In this document: positions 7,472 through 14,497 of the stretch, piece after piece
Numbering within the stretch: position 1 is the stretch's first letter
Layout: each line of letters starts with the position of its first letter
Assembly (NCBI GenBank): GCA_041190985.1
Contig: JBEEPT010000275.1
Span: 1-15,858, forward strand
Reading direction: 5' to 3'
From: Malikia sp041190985
GTDB taxonomy: Bacteria > Pseudomonadota > Gammaproteobacteria > Burkholderiales > Burkholderiaceae_C
DNA length: 15,858 bases
The notes under the pieces: generated by a model
The model's database searches: none
Told to the model about the DNA's origin: nothing
Seen by the model: the letters and a program-made list of their open reading frames with translations, nothing else
Made by a program: the position numbers and the translations under genes

Positions 7472-8395
7472 ACGCTCGGGCCGTTCATTGCGCTGTTGCT
7501 GGCCTGCCTGTTCTTCGCGACCCAGAGCGAGCGTTTCCTCTCGGCCCAGAACTTCTCGCTGATCCTGCAGCAGGTCATGGTGGTGGGCGTGATCGCCATC
7601 GGCCAGACCCTGATCATCCTGACCGCCGGCATCGACCTGAGCTGCGGCATGGTCATGGCGCTGGGCAGCGTGGTCATGACCAAGTTCGCGGCCGACTACG
7701 GCCTGTCCGCGCCCGCGGCGATCGGCTGCGGCATCGCCGTCACGACGCTGTTCGGCCTCGTCAACGGCCTGCTGGTCACCAAGGTCAAGCTGCCGCCCTT
7801 CATCGTGACGCTGGGCACGCTCAACATCGCCTTCGCCGCGACCCAGCTCTATTCGAAGTCGCAGACCATCACCGACATTCCCGACGGCATGACCTGGCTG
7901 GGCTCGACCTTCCGGCTCGGCGGCACCGCGATCGTCTACGGCGCGGTCCTGATGCTGGCGCTCTACCTGCTGACCTGGTTCGCGCTGCGCGAGACCAAGC
8001 CCGGCCGCCATGTCTACGCGGTCGGCAACAACCCCGAGGCCACGCGCCTGACCGGCATCCCGACCGAGAAGGTGCTGCTGGCGGTCTATGTGATGGCTGG
8101 CGTGTTCTACGGCATCGCCTCGCTGCTGAGCGTGGCCCGCACCGGCGCGGGCGACCCGAACGCCGGCCAGACCGAGAACCTCGACGCGATCACCGCGGTC
8201 GTGCTCGGCGGCACCAGCCTGTTCGGCGGCCGCGGCGTCGTGCTCGGCACCCTGGTCGGCGCGCTGATCGTCGGCGTGTTCCGCAACGGCCTCACGCTCA
8301 TGGGCGTGTCCTCCGTCTACCAGATCCTCGTGACCGGCGTGCTCGTGATCCTCGCCGTCGCCACCGACCAACTTTCGCGCAAGGGAGCCCGCTGA
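7361..8395 (+). CDS. frcC: Fructose ABC transporter, permease
   Basis: 344 aa from the ATG at 7361 (GAGG about 6 nt upstream). It is a polytopic inner-membrane permease of the BPD_transp_2 (RbsC-like) family, and hydrophobic segments run through most of the protein from about residue 38. Family landmarks are IGQTLIILTAGIDLSCG, NGLLVTKVKLPPFIVTLGTL, GRHVYAVGNNPEATRLTGI, and near the end NLDAITAVVLGGTSLFGGRG followed by GVFRNGLTLMGVSS. The match to rhizobial FrcC as I recall it is close over all these blocks. The first 25 residues are unusual: they contain a near-copy of the sequence beginning at Met26 (MNTTSLKSPPLA versus MNKTSLKLPPIA), so Met26 (7436) could be the original start, giving 319 aa. 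The stop is one base before frcA, so translation is coupled. Confidence 0.93.
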   Translation: MNTTSLKSPPLASASSGPDGSGNIKMNKTSLKLPPIATLGPFIALLLACLFFATQSERFLSAQNFSLILQQVMVVGVIAIGQTLIILTAGIDLSCGMVMALGSVVMTKFAADYGLSAPAAIGCGIAVTTLFGLVNGLLVTKVKLPPFIVTLGTLNIAFAATQLYSKSQTITDIPDGMTWLGSTFRLGGTAIVYGAVLMLALYLLTWFALRETKPGRHVYAVGNNPEATRLTGIPTEKVLLAVYVMAGVFYGIASLLSVARTGAGDPNAGQTENLDAITAVVLGGTSLFGGRGVVLGTLVGALIVGVFRNGLTLMGVSSVYQILVTGVLVILAVATDQLSRKGAR

Positions 8396-8396
8396 A

Positions 8397-9197
8397 ATGA
8401 CTACGACCTCCAACGCCCCCATCGTCATGCAGGCCAAGGGCCTGGTCAAGCGCTACGGCCATGTCACCGCGCTGCACGGCGCCGACTTCGAGCTGCGCGC
8501 CGGCGAGATCCTCGCGGTGATCGGCGACAACGGCGCCGGCAAGTCCTCGCTGATCAAGTGCCTGTCCGGCGCGACCATCCCTGACGAAGGCGAAATCTGG
8601 CTCGACGGCAAGCCGGTGCATTTCCGCAGCCCGATCGACGCGCGCCGCGCCGGCATCGAGACCGTCTACCAGGATCTCGCGGTCGCGCCGGCGATGACGA
8701 TCTCCGAGAACCTGTTCCTCGGCCGCGAGGTGCTGCGTCCCGGCTTCCTCGGCTCCGTGCTGCGCATGGTCGACAAGAAGAAGATGCTGGAGGAGAGCAT
8801 CGCGCGCATGAACGACCTCAAGGTCGGCATCCGTTCGATGACGCAGGCGGTCGAGACCCTGTCCGGCGGCCAGCGCCAGTGCGTGGCGGTGTCGCGTGCC
8901 GCGGCCTTCGCCCAGCATGTGGTGATCATGGACGAGCCGACCGCAGCGCTCGGCGTCAAGGAAGGCAATATGGTGCTGGAGCTGATCCTGCGCGTGCGCG
9001 ACAAGGGCCTGCCGGTGGTGCTGATCTCGCACAACATGCCGCATGTGTTCGAGATCGCCGACCGCATCCATGTCGCGCGCCTGGGCCGCCGCATCGCGGT
9101 GCTCGACCCCAAGAACATCAGCATGTCCGACACCGTCGCCGTGATGACCGGCGCCATGCCGCCGGAGCAGATCCCGCGCGAGGCGCTGGCCCACTGA
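8397..9197 (+). CDS. frcA: Fructose ABC transporter, ATP-binding protein
   Basis: 266 aa with a single ABC cassette, unlike RbsA/XylG-type sugar ATPases, which carry two. This one-domain form is characteristic of FrcA. Motifs in order: Walker A GDNGAGKSS (43-51), Q-loop Q92 in VYQDLA, signature LSGGQ (155-159), Walker B VVIMDE (175-180) and H-loop H212 in LISHNMPHV. It powers FrcC at the cytoplasmic face and probably works as a homodimer. The ATG follows the frcC TGA by one base, with GGGAG 9 nt upstream inside frcC. C-terminal landmarks such as RIHVARLGRR and the MSDTVAVMTGA end fit the rhizobial protein as I remember it. No defects are seen. Confidence 0.94.
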   Translation: MTTTSNAPIVMQAKGLVKRYGHVTALHGADFELRAGEILAVIGDNGAGKSSLIKCLSGATIPDEGEIWLDGKPVHFRSPIDARRAGIETVYQDLAVAPAMTISENLFLGREVLRPGFLGSVLRMVDKKKMLEESIARMNDLKVGIRSMTQAVETLSGGQRQCVAVSRAAAFAQHVVIMDEPTAALGVKEGNMVLELILRVRDKGLPVVLISHNMPHVFEIADRIHVARLGRRIAVLDPKNISMSDTVAVMTGAMPPEQIPREALAH

Positions 9198-9220
9198 CCC
9201 CCCACGAGAAGGAAAAAGAA

Positions 9221-9679
9221 ATGCTCAAGGGACTCGATCCGCTGTTGACGCCGGAGCTGCTGATGCACCTGTGCGCCATGGGCCATGGCGAATGGGTGGC
9301 CGTGGTCGATGCCAACTTCACCGCCGACTGGCTTGCCAAGGGCAGGCCGGTGGTGCGCCTGCCGGGACACAGCCTCGAGCGCGTGGCGCGCGCGGTGCTG
9401 TCGGTCTTCCCGCTGGCCAGCGACGTGGTGCAGCCGGCCGGCTACATGCAGCACAGCGGCCTGCCTGCGGGCGAGACCACCGCCGCTCAGCAGGCCTTCA
9501 TCGCGCTGGTCCAGCGCGCCGAGGGCCTGGCGCGCGAACAGGTCGAGGGCATAGAGCGCTTCGCGTTCTACGACCGCATCGCCGGCGCCAGCCTGATCGT
9601 GCAAAGCGGCGAGGAAACCGCCTTCGGCAACGCCATCCTGTGCAAGGGAGTGATACTGCCGGCCGGCGATAATTCCTGA
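9221..9679 (+). CDS. RbsD/FucU-family sugar mutarotase (pyranase-like)
   Basis: 152 aa from the ATG at 9221, which has AAGGA 7 nt upstream and lies 23 bp after frcA. Longer in-frame readings reaching back into frcA have no support. The N-terminus MLKGLDPLLTPELLMHLCAMGHGE is the RbsD/FucU hallmark, with the catalytic-type His22 and Asp30 (VVDANF) in the FucU spacing. RFAFYDR (113-119) is the FucU-type segment. Family members interconvert ring or anomeric forms of free sugars (RbsD on ribose, FucU on fucose) as cytoplasmic oligomers. Where FucU has Tyr-Gly-Asn near the C-terminus this protein has Phe-Gly-Asn (F135). Between a fructose importer and its regulator, the likely substrate is fructose, converting imported pyranose to the furanose used by fructokinase. 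That substrate is my inference. Confidence 0.85.
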   Translation: MLKGLDPLLTPELLMHLCAMGHGEWVAVVDANFTADWLAKGRPVVRLPGHSLERVARAVLSVFPLASDVVQPAGYMQHSGLPAGETTAAQQAFIALVQRAEGLAREQVEGIERFAFYDRIAGASLIVQSGEETAFGNAILCKGVILPAGDNS

Positions 9680-9696
9680 CCTGCCAGCTTGCCGCC

Positions 9697-10941
9697 ATGT
9701 CCCGCTTGATACCCCGAGAAGAAACCCCCAGCCCGGGCGTCGCCACCGCGGCCCCGAAGATGCGCGGCTCCAACCAGCAGGGCATGCGCCAGTTCAACGA
9801 GCGCACCGTGCTGCAGGCGATACGGCTGCACGGCGCGATCCCCAAGGCCGAACTGGCGCGCTGCACCCAGCTGTCGACGCAGACGGTGTCCATCATCGTC
9901 GAGCGTCTGCTCGAGGACGGCCTGCTGCTCAAGCAGGAGCGGGTGCGCGGCAGGATAGGCCAGCCCTCGATCCCGCTGGCGCTCAATCCCGAGGGGGCCT
10001 TCAGCCTCGGGGTGCAGGTCGGGCGGCGCAGCCTGGAAGTGCTGGTGATCGACTTCCTGGGACATATCCGGCACCAGCATGTCTTCCATTACGACTATCC
10101 CGACCCGGACCAGGTGTTGCCGCAGATCGCCGCCGCGCTCAAGGCCTTGCGGCGCCAGATGGGCGAGCGCTGGTCGCGCGTCGTCGGCGTGGGCCTGTCC
10201 GCGCCGCTGTTCATGAACCAGTGGGGCGAACTGCTCGGACCGCAGGCCGTCCCGGCCATGGCGAAGTGGCAAGGGGTGGATCTGCGCGAACGGGTGCAGG
10301 CCCTGACCGAGCTCTCGGTGGTGTTCGCCAAGGACACGATCGCGGCCTGCACCGCCGAGCTGCTGCAGGGGCGGGGCCAGCACCTGCGCAGCTTCCTCTA
10401 CGTCTTCCTGGGCACCTTCGTCGGCGGCGGCCTGGTGCTGTCGGGCCATCTGCTGCCGGGCGAGCGCGGCAATGCGGGCGGGATCGGATCGATGCCGCTG
10501 GGCATGGCCGGCCCGGGCGCGCCGGCCCAGCTGCTCGAGCTGGCCTCGGGCTGGCAGCTGGAGCAGGCCCTGCTGCAGGCAGGCCTGGATGCCCAGCTCG
10601 TGCACGAGGACGAGATCGTCGATGCCCGCTACGAGGCGCTGACCGGCCCCTGGCTCGAGCGCGCCGCCAATGCGCTGGCCATGACGGTGACGACGTCGGC
10701 GGCGCTGCTCGACCTCGATGCCGTCGTGCTCGACGGCTCGCTGGCGCGGCCGCTGCTCGAGCGGCTGCTGCAGCGCACCCGCCGCGCCCTCGAGGCCTAT
10801 CCGCTGGTCGGCATTGTCCGCCCAGGCCGGCTCGAGCTCGGACAGGTCGGGGCGCACGCGCGCGCGCTCGGCGGCGCGCTGCTGCCGCTGCACACGCAGT
10901 TCTTTCCCGACAAGGACATCTTTCTCAAGCAGGACGCCTGA
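9697..10941 (+). CDS. ROK-family transcriptional regulator of the fructose locus
   Basis: 414 aa. Residues about 22-95 form a MarR/winged-helix DNA-binding domain of the NagC/XylR ROK type: RGSNQQGMRQFNERTVL, then the helix-turn-helix KAELARCTQLSTQTVSIIVERLLEDGLL. The rest is an ATPase-fold ROK domain with GVQVGRR (strand-loop), VGVGLSAPL, FLGTFVGGGLVLSG and GNAGGIGSMPLG. It is unusual in lacking the ROK zinc motif (CxCGxxGCxE): no cysteines follow the GNAGGIG loop, and its usual Glu is Gly, so sugar-kinase activity is unlikely. It starts 17 bp after the mutarotase gene without a clear Shine-Dalgarno. Met22 is an alternative start, as conserved sequence begins there. It probably controls the frcB and kinase promoters in response to fructose or its phosphate; rhizobial frc loci carry a similar regulator (frcR). 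Confidence 0.88.
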   Translation: MSRLIPREETPSPGVATAAPKMRGSNQQGMRQFNERTVLQAIRLHGAIPKAELARCTQLSTQTVSIIVERLLEDGLLLKQERVRGRIGQPSIPLALNPEGAFSLGVQVGRRSLEVLVIDFLGHIRHQHVFHYDYPDPDQVLPQIAAALKALRRQMGERWSRVVGVGLSAPLFMNQWGELLGPQAVPAMAKWQGVDLRERVQALTELSVVFAKDTIAACTAELLQGRGQHLRSFLYVFLGTFVGGGLVLSGHLLPGERGNAGGIGSMPLGMAGPGAPAQLLELASGWQLEQALLQAGLDAQLVHEDEIVDARYEALTGPWLERAANALAMTVTTSAALLDLDAVVLDGSLARPLLERLLQRTRRALEAYPLVGIVRPGRLELGQVGAHARALGGALLPLHTQFFPDKDIFLKQDA

Positions 10942-10963
10942 GGCCGGCCGGCGGCCGCGCAGG

Positions 10964-11629
10964 CTAGCCCTGGAAGCCCGGCAGCGCCAGCAGTTCGTCG
11001 TAGCTGGTGACCGCCGCGATCACGTGCGGGCCGGCCAGCGCGGCGGCGTCGTGGCTGGTCAGCAGCGCGACTGCGCGCATGCCGGCGCGGGCCGCCGCCT
11101 CGATGCCGGCCGGGCTGTCCTCGAACACCAGGCAGTCCTGCGCGGCCACCCCCATGCGGCGGGCGACCTCCAGGAAGATGGACGGGTCGGGCTTGCCCGG
11201 CAGCCCCTCGTCGCCGCCCACGGCGACCTCGAACATGTCGTCCAGCCCCCGCTGCGGCAGGCGCTCGAGCACGAAGCCGATGTTGTGGCGGTCACCCGCG
11301 CTGCCCAGGCCGCAGCGCTGGCCCCGCGCCAGGGCGTGGCGCGCGAAACGCTCGAAGCCGTCGACCCAGCGGAAGTCCGCGCCGAAGGTCTCGCGGTAGA
11401 GCGACTCCTTCTCGTGCGCCAGGTCTTCGGCCTTTGCCTGCGACAGCCCGGCGCCGAACAGCGCGTGCATGCATTCGACGCCGGTGCGGCCGTTGGTCAC
11501 GCGTTCCAGCTCATGGGCGCCCAGGGTCAGGCCGTGGCGGGCCGCGAAGCGCACGAAGCTGTCGCGGTGCGCGGGCATGGAGTCGACGATGGTGCCGTCC
11601 ATGTCGAAGATCAGGTGCAGGTCTTTCAT
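10964..11629 (-). CDS. HAD-superfamily hydrolase (beta-phosphoglucomutase/sugar phosphatase-like)
   Basis: 221 aa from the ATG at 11629. It has AAGGA about 9 nt upstream and starts 5 nt after the stop of the AGE-family gene, so it is translationally linked. HAD subfamily IA with an alpha-helical cap: motif I FDMDGTIVDS (nucleophile D9, acid/base D11), motif II in LGSAGDRHN (S110), motif III K146 in GKPDPS, motif IV VFEDSPAGI (E170, D171). These proteins either dephosphorylate small sugar or polyol phosphates or act as beta-phosphoglucomutase; the sequence does not decide. The Asp11-Gly-Thr pattern fits both. It is last in a four-gene operon that starts with a kinase, so a phosphorylated intermediate of that pathway is a reasonable substrate. 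Its end faces the end of the ROK gene across 22 bp. Confidence 0.85.
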   Translation of the reverse strand: MKDLHLIFDMDGTIVDSMPAHRDSFVRFAARHGLTLGAHELERVTNGRTGVECMHALFGAGLSQAKAEDLAHEKESLYRETFGADFRWVDGFERFARHALARGQRCGLGSAGDRHNIGFVLERLPQRGLDDMFEVAVGGDEGLPGKPDPSIFLEVARRMGVAAQDCLVFEDSPAGIEAAARAGMRAVALLTSHDAAALAGPHVIAAVTSYDELLALPGFQG

Positions 11630-11634
11630 GGTGT

Positions 11635-12840
11635 TCAGTCCTTGAGCCCACCGGTGGACAGGATGTCCCAGCAGGCGCCCAGGGTATGGTAGTCGGCCTT
11701 GCCGGCCGGGGATTTGGTGTTCTCGAGCTTGGCGCCGTCGGCCGCGACGATGCGGAACCAGGCGCCGTGCTCGTGATCGATCAGGTGCCGCCAGCTCCAG
11801 GACCAGGTGTCGAGGTACTGGCGACGGAATTCGGGCTCGCCGGTGGCCTGCCACAGGCGCCAGGCGCTGGCCAGCGATTCGGCCTGGACCCAGAAGTACT
11901 TGTCCGTGTCCCAGGGGCTGCCGTCCGGCGCGAAGCCGTAGATCAGGCCGCCGTGGGTCGCGTCCCAGCCGAGGCGGTAGGCGGCGTGCTGCAGCTGCGC
12001 CGCGCGCTCCAGCCAGCGCGGCTGCGGCCGGTGGGCGTGCGCCTGCAGGATCAGCTTGGCCCATTCGGTCTGGTGTCCGGTCTGGTAGCCCCAGGGCTTG
12101 AAGATGTCGTCGCGCTGCCCGCGGTTGTAGTCCCAGTCGGGCCGCCAGCCGGCGTCGTAGTGTTCCCAGATCAGGCCTTCGGGTGGCGCTGCGAGCTCGA
12201 AGGCGAAGCGCTCGATCAGGCTGGCGGCGCGCTCCAGGTAGCGTGGCTCGCCGGTGGCCTCGAAGGCCGCCAGGCAGGCCTCGCACTGGTGCATGTTGGC
12301 GTTCTGGCCGCGGTAGGGCGAGAGCACGCCGCTCTCGCTGCGCTCGTCGGCGTAGGCGCGCCAGGCGGGCTCGTAGAAGGCGTCCTCCATGCGGTCGAAG
12401 GCGCGTGCGACCGCCTCGGCATCGACCAGGCCGGCGAGGCAGGCCTGGCTCGTCGCCAGCAGCACGAAGGCCTGGCCGTAGGCGAGGGCGCGCGCGTCCT
12501 CGACGGCGCCATCGGCGACGGTCCAGGCATGGAGCCCGGCATTGGGGTGTCCCGGCGGCAGCTCGAACGCCGTGCGCAGGTGGTCCAGCGCGTGCCGCGC
12601 CAGGTAGCGGTAGCGCGATCGCCCGCTGCGGCGCCAGGCCATGCACCAGTTGACGACGTGGCGCGTCGCGCTGACCAGGTGCCGGTGCCCGGTGCGATAA
12701 GGCCTGCCGTCGTCGAGCAGATAGTGCTGGAAGCCGCCGGCGGGGTCAAAGGCACAGCGCTCGTAGAAGGCGAGCGTGTCGTCGATGTGGCCTTCGAGGA
12801 CGGCGCGGCTCTCGAAGTCGGGCAGCTGCATCGGCCTCAT
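11635..12840 (-). CDS. AGE-family sugar epimerase/isomerase (N-acylglucosamine 2-epimerase fold)
   Basis: 401 aa from the ATG at 12840, which overlaps the preceding stop as ATGA; the ATG at 12831 is an alternative. The length and (alpha/alpha)6-barrel motifs fit the AGE superfamily, which includes N-acylglucosamine 2-epimerase, cellobiose 2-epimerase and YihS/mannose isomerase. Landmarks: YRTGHRHLVSATR (48-60), SPYRGQNANMHQCEA (H184), EHYDAGWRPDWDYN (226-239), GHQTEW (H256), GFAPDGSPWDTDKYFWVQAE (302-321) and ADYHTLGAC (H385). The three histidines occupy places matching catalytic histidines of YihS-type isomerases. NxNMHxxEA favours an aldose-ketose isomerase such as mannose-fructose, which would feed the adjacent fructose route. 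Epimerase activity is not excluded. No signal peptide, so cytoplasmic. It lies between an anhydrofructose-reductase-like gene and a HAD gene. Confidence 0.86.
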   Translation of the reverse strand: MRPMQLPDFESRAVLEGHIDDTLAFYERCAFDPAGGFQHYLLDDGRPYRTGHRHLVSATRHVVNWCMAWRRSGRSRYRYLARHALDHLRTAFELPPGHPNAGLHAWTVADGAVEDARALAYGQAFVLLATSQACLAGLVDAEAVARAFDRMEDAFYEPAWRAYADERSESGVLSPYRGQNANMHQCEACLAAFEATGEPRYLERAASLIERFAFELAAPPEGLIWEHYDAGWRPDWDYNRGQRDDIFKPWGYQTGHQTEWAKLILQAHAHRPQPRWLERAAQLQHAAYRLGWDATHGGLIYGFAPDGSPWDTDKYFWVQAESLASAWRLWQATGEPEFRRQYLDTWSWSWRHLIDHEHGAWFRIVAADGAKLENTKSPAGKADYHTLGACWDILSTGGLKD

Positions 12841-13829
12841 TCGTAGCGCACCGCGACGCGCTGGCCGCTGCGCGCGCTCTCGAGCACCGCCAGCGCGACG
12901 GCCAGCGACTTCAGGCCCGCCGCGCCGCTGGCCATGTCGTGCGGCTCGCCCGCGATCGCCTTGTGCATCTCGCGCAGGCCGCGCAGGTAGAGGTTGTCGT
13001 GGTCGAGCCGCAGCGCGAGGTCGCCGTCGGCGCGGCGCCAGACCAGCTCGCCGCCCGGTGCCTGGTTGAGCACGCCGCGCGCTTCCAGGCAGGCCTGGTC
13101 GCCCAGGATCTCCAGCCGGTTGGAGGCATGCGGCGTGTTGAAGCCCTGATGCGTGAAGGCGGTCAGCCCGCTCGGGAAGTGCCAGAGCGACATCGCGTTG
13201 TCCTCCACGCCGCGGCCCATGCCGCTGTGGCTGGACATCGCCACGACTTCGGACGGGTACTCGCCGAGCAGGAAGGCGAGCGAGTCGGCGTTGTGCACCG
13301 CGATGTCGAGCACGACGCCGCCGCCGGCGGCGGCGTTGTCCACGCGCCAGCCCTGCAGCTTGGCGCGCAGGAACACCGAATGGCTGATCCGCGCCGCGAC
13401 CAGGCGGCCCAGGCCCTGCTCGCGCAGCACGTCGCGCATCTGGCGGTGGGCGCTGTTGTGGCGCAGGTGGTGGTTGGTGCCCATCACCACGCCGGCGCTG
13501 CGGCAGGCCTCGACCATGCGCCGCGCCGCGGCCAGATCGGTCGCGAGCGGCTTCTCGCACAGCACATGGCAGCCCAGGGAGGCGGCCAGCAGCACCGCCG
13601 CCTCATGCTGGTCGTTGGTGTTCGAGACATAGACCGCGTCCGGGCGCAGCCGCTCGAGCTCGCGCGCGTCGCCCAGGGCATGGGGGATGCGATGCTGGCG
13701 CGCGAAGGCCGCAGCGCGCTCGGCGCTGCCCGACACGACAGCGACGACCTCGTCGCCGGCGGCGCGGATCGCGCCGACCATCCATTCCGAGGCGATGTTG
13801 CTCGCCCCGATGAGAGCCCATTTCATCAT
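12837..13829 (-). CDS. Gfo/Idh/MocA oxidoreductase, 1,5-anhydro-D-fructose reductase-like
   Basis: 330 aa from the ATG at 13829, with AGGAGA about 5 nt upstream. The start overlaps the kinase TGA as ATGA; a second ATG follows at once (13826). It has an N-terminal Rossmann domain with GASNIASEW (8-16), the family motif CEKPLA (K93), GTNHHLRHNSAHRQM (117-131), and the catalytic segment GGGVVLDIAVHNAD with D175 and H179. Long blocks match the Ensifer (Sinorhizobium morelense) 1,5-anhydro-D-fructose reductase as I remember it, including Ser10, Ala13, Ser33 and Arg38, which line the NADPH pocket there. That enzyme reduces 1,5-anhydrofructose to 1,5-anhydromannitol with NADPH. The frequent alternatives in this family are inositol or glucose-fructose dehydrogenases, but the sequence fits AFR better. 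No signal peptide. Confidence 0.82.
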   Translation of the reverse strand: MMKWALIGASNIASEWMVGAIRAAGDEVVAVVSGSAERAAAFARQHRIPHALGDARELERLRPDAVYVSNTNDQHEAAVLLAASLGCHVLCEKPLATDLAAARRMVEACRSAGVVMGTNHHLRHNSAHRQMRDVLREQGLGRLVAARISHSVFLRAKLQGWRVDNAAAGGGVVLDIAVHNADSLAFLLGEYPSEVVAMSSHSGMGRGVEDNAMSLWHFPSGLTAFTHQGFNTPHASNRLEILGDQACLEARGVLNQAPGGELVWRRADGDLALRLDHDNLYLRGLREMHKAIAGEPHDMASGAAGLKSLAVALAVLESARSGQRVAVRYE

Positions 13830-14497
13830 GCTGTCTCCTGTGTGCGGTCGGGGGTCTGGACTTCGCTCCAGCGCAGCACGGCGTCGGCGCGCTGGCGGCT
13901 GGCTTCGATCAGCCGCGCGTTCGGCTCGTCGTTCGAGGCGATCCAGTGCTGCGCGTCCTCGCGGCTGCGGCCGAAGTGGACATGGCGCTCGACCAGGCGC
14001 GCCAGCCGCAGGTCCTGTTCGACCTCGAGGTACCAGACCTCGTCGAGCAGGGACGGGACATCGGCCCAGTGCCCCTCGTCGAGCAGCAGGTAGTTGCCCT
14101 CGGTGATCAGCAGCTGCGTCTGCGGCTGGACCGCGATGCTGCCCGCCACCGGCTCCTCGATCTCGCGCCTGAAGTCGGGCGCGTAGACGACCCCGGTCAG
14201 GCCCTGGGTGCGCAGCCGGCGCAGCAGCGCGACGTAGCCGGCGCTGTCGAAGGTCTCGGGCGCGCCCTTGCGCTGCTCCAGGCCGAGCCGCTGCAGCTCG
14301 GTGTTGGCGAGGTGAAAGCCGTCCATGGGCACGACCTGGGCCTGCGCGCCCAGCCACTGCCGCAGCAGGACGGCGAGGGTGGACTTGCCGCAGCCCGGCG
14401 GGCCGGCCAGCCCGAGGACGCGCCTGCTGCCGGCCTGCAGCAGGCGGTCGAGTCGTTGCCGGAACTCGGCGGGGAGAGGAATGTCGTCTGTGCTCAC
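13826..14497 (-). CDS. frcK: P-loop sugar/nucleoside kinase of the FrcK type
   Basis: 223 aa starting at GTG (14497); no internal ATG comes before the core, and the Shine-Dalgarno is poor. It is a small P-loop kinase related to uridine kinase, phosphoribulokinase and pantothenate kinase: Walker A GPPGCGKST (32-40), VPMDGFHLANTELQ with the conserved Asp-Gly-Phe-His, RKGAPETFDSAGY, and LLITEGNYLLLDEGHW (Walker B-like strand). Rhizobial frcBCAK operons carry a protein of this type (FrcK) after the fructose transporter; here it leads a separate operon nearby. The true substrate is not established to my knowledge and could be a sugar or polyol. Its product would be used by the genes downstream. 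It is the first gene of the minus-strand operon and is divergent from gap. Confidence 0.84.
   Translation of the reverse strand: MSTDDIPLPAEFRQRLDRLLQAGSRRVLGLAGPPGCGKSTLAVLLRQWLGAQAQVVPMDGFHLANTELQRLGLEQRKGAPETFDSAGYVALLRRLRTQGLTGVVYAPDFRREIEEPVAGSIAVQPQTQLLITEGNYLLLDEGHWADVPSLLDEVWYLEVEQDLRLARLVERHVHFGRSREDAQHWIASNDEPNARLIEASRQRADAVLRWSEVQTPDRTQETA

Noticed and set aside
8879..9220. Upstream extension of the mutarotase frame into frcA
   Set aside because: The family N-terminus starts exactly at the ATG at 9221 with a good ribosome binding site. The preceding frame has a shadow composition.
10942..10963. GC-rich self-complementary stretch between the converging ROK and HAD genes as a bidirectional terminator
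   Set aside because: GGCCG/CGGCC can pair over about 5 bp, but there is no T-run on either strand and the background is so GC-rich that such stems are common.
11630..12646. Upstream in-frame extension of the HAD gene into the AGE-family gene
   Set aside because: The extension reads the AGE gene out of frame and is Arg/Ala-rich. The ATG at 11629 has a ribosome binding site and precedes the DxD motif by the normal distance.
13830..14357. Upstream in-frame extension of the reductase into the kinase gene
   Set aside because: The Rossmann fold begins right after the ATG at 13829, which has AGGAGA upstream. The extension is a shadow of the kinase gene.
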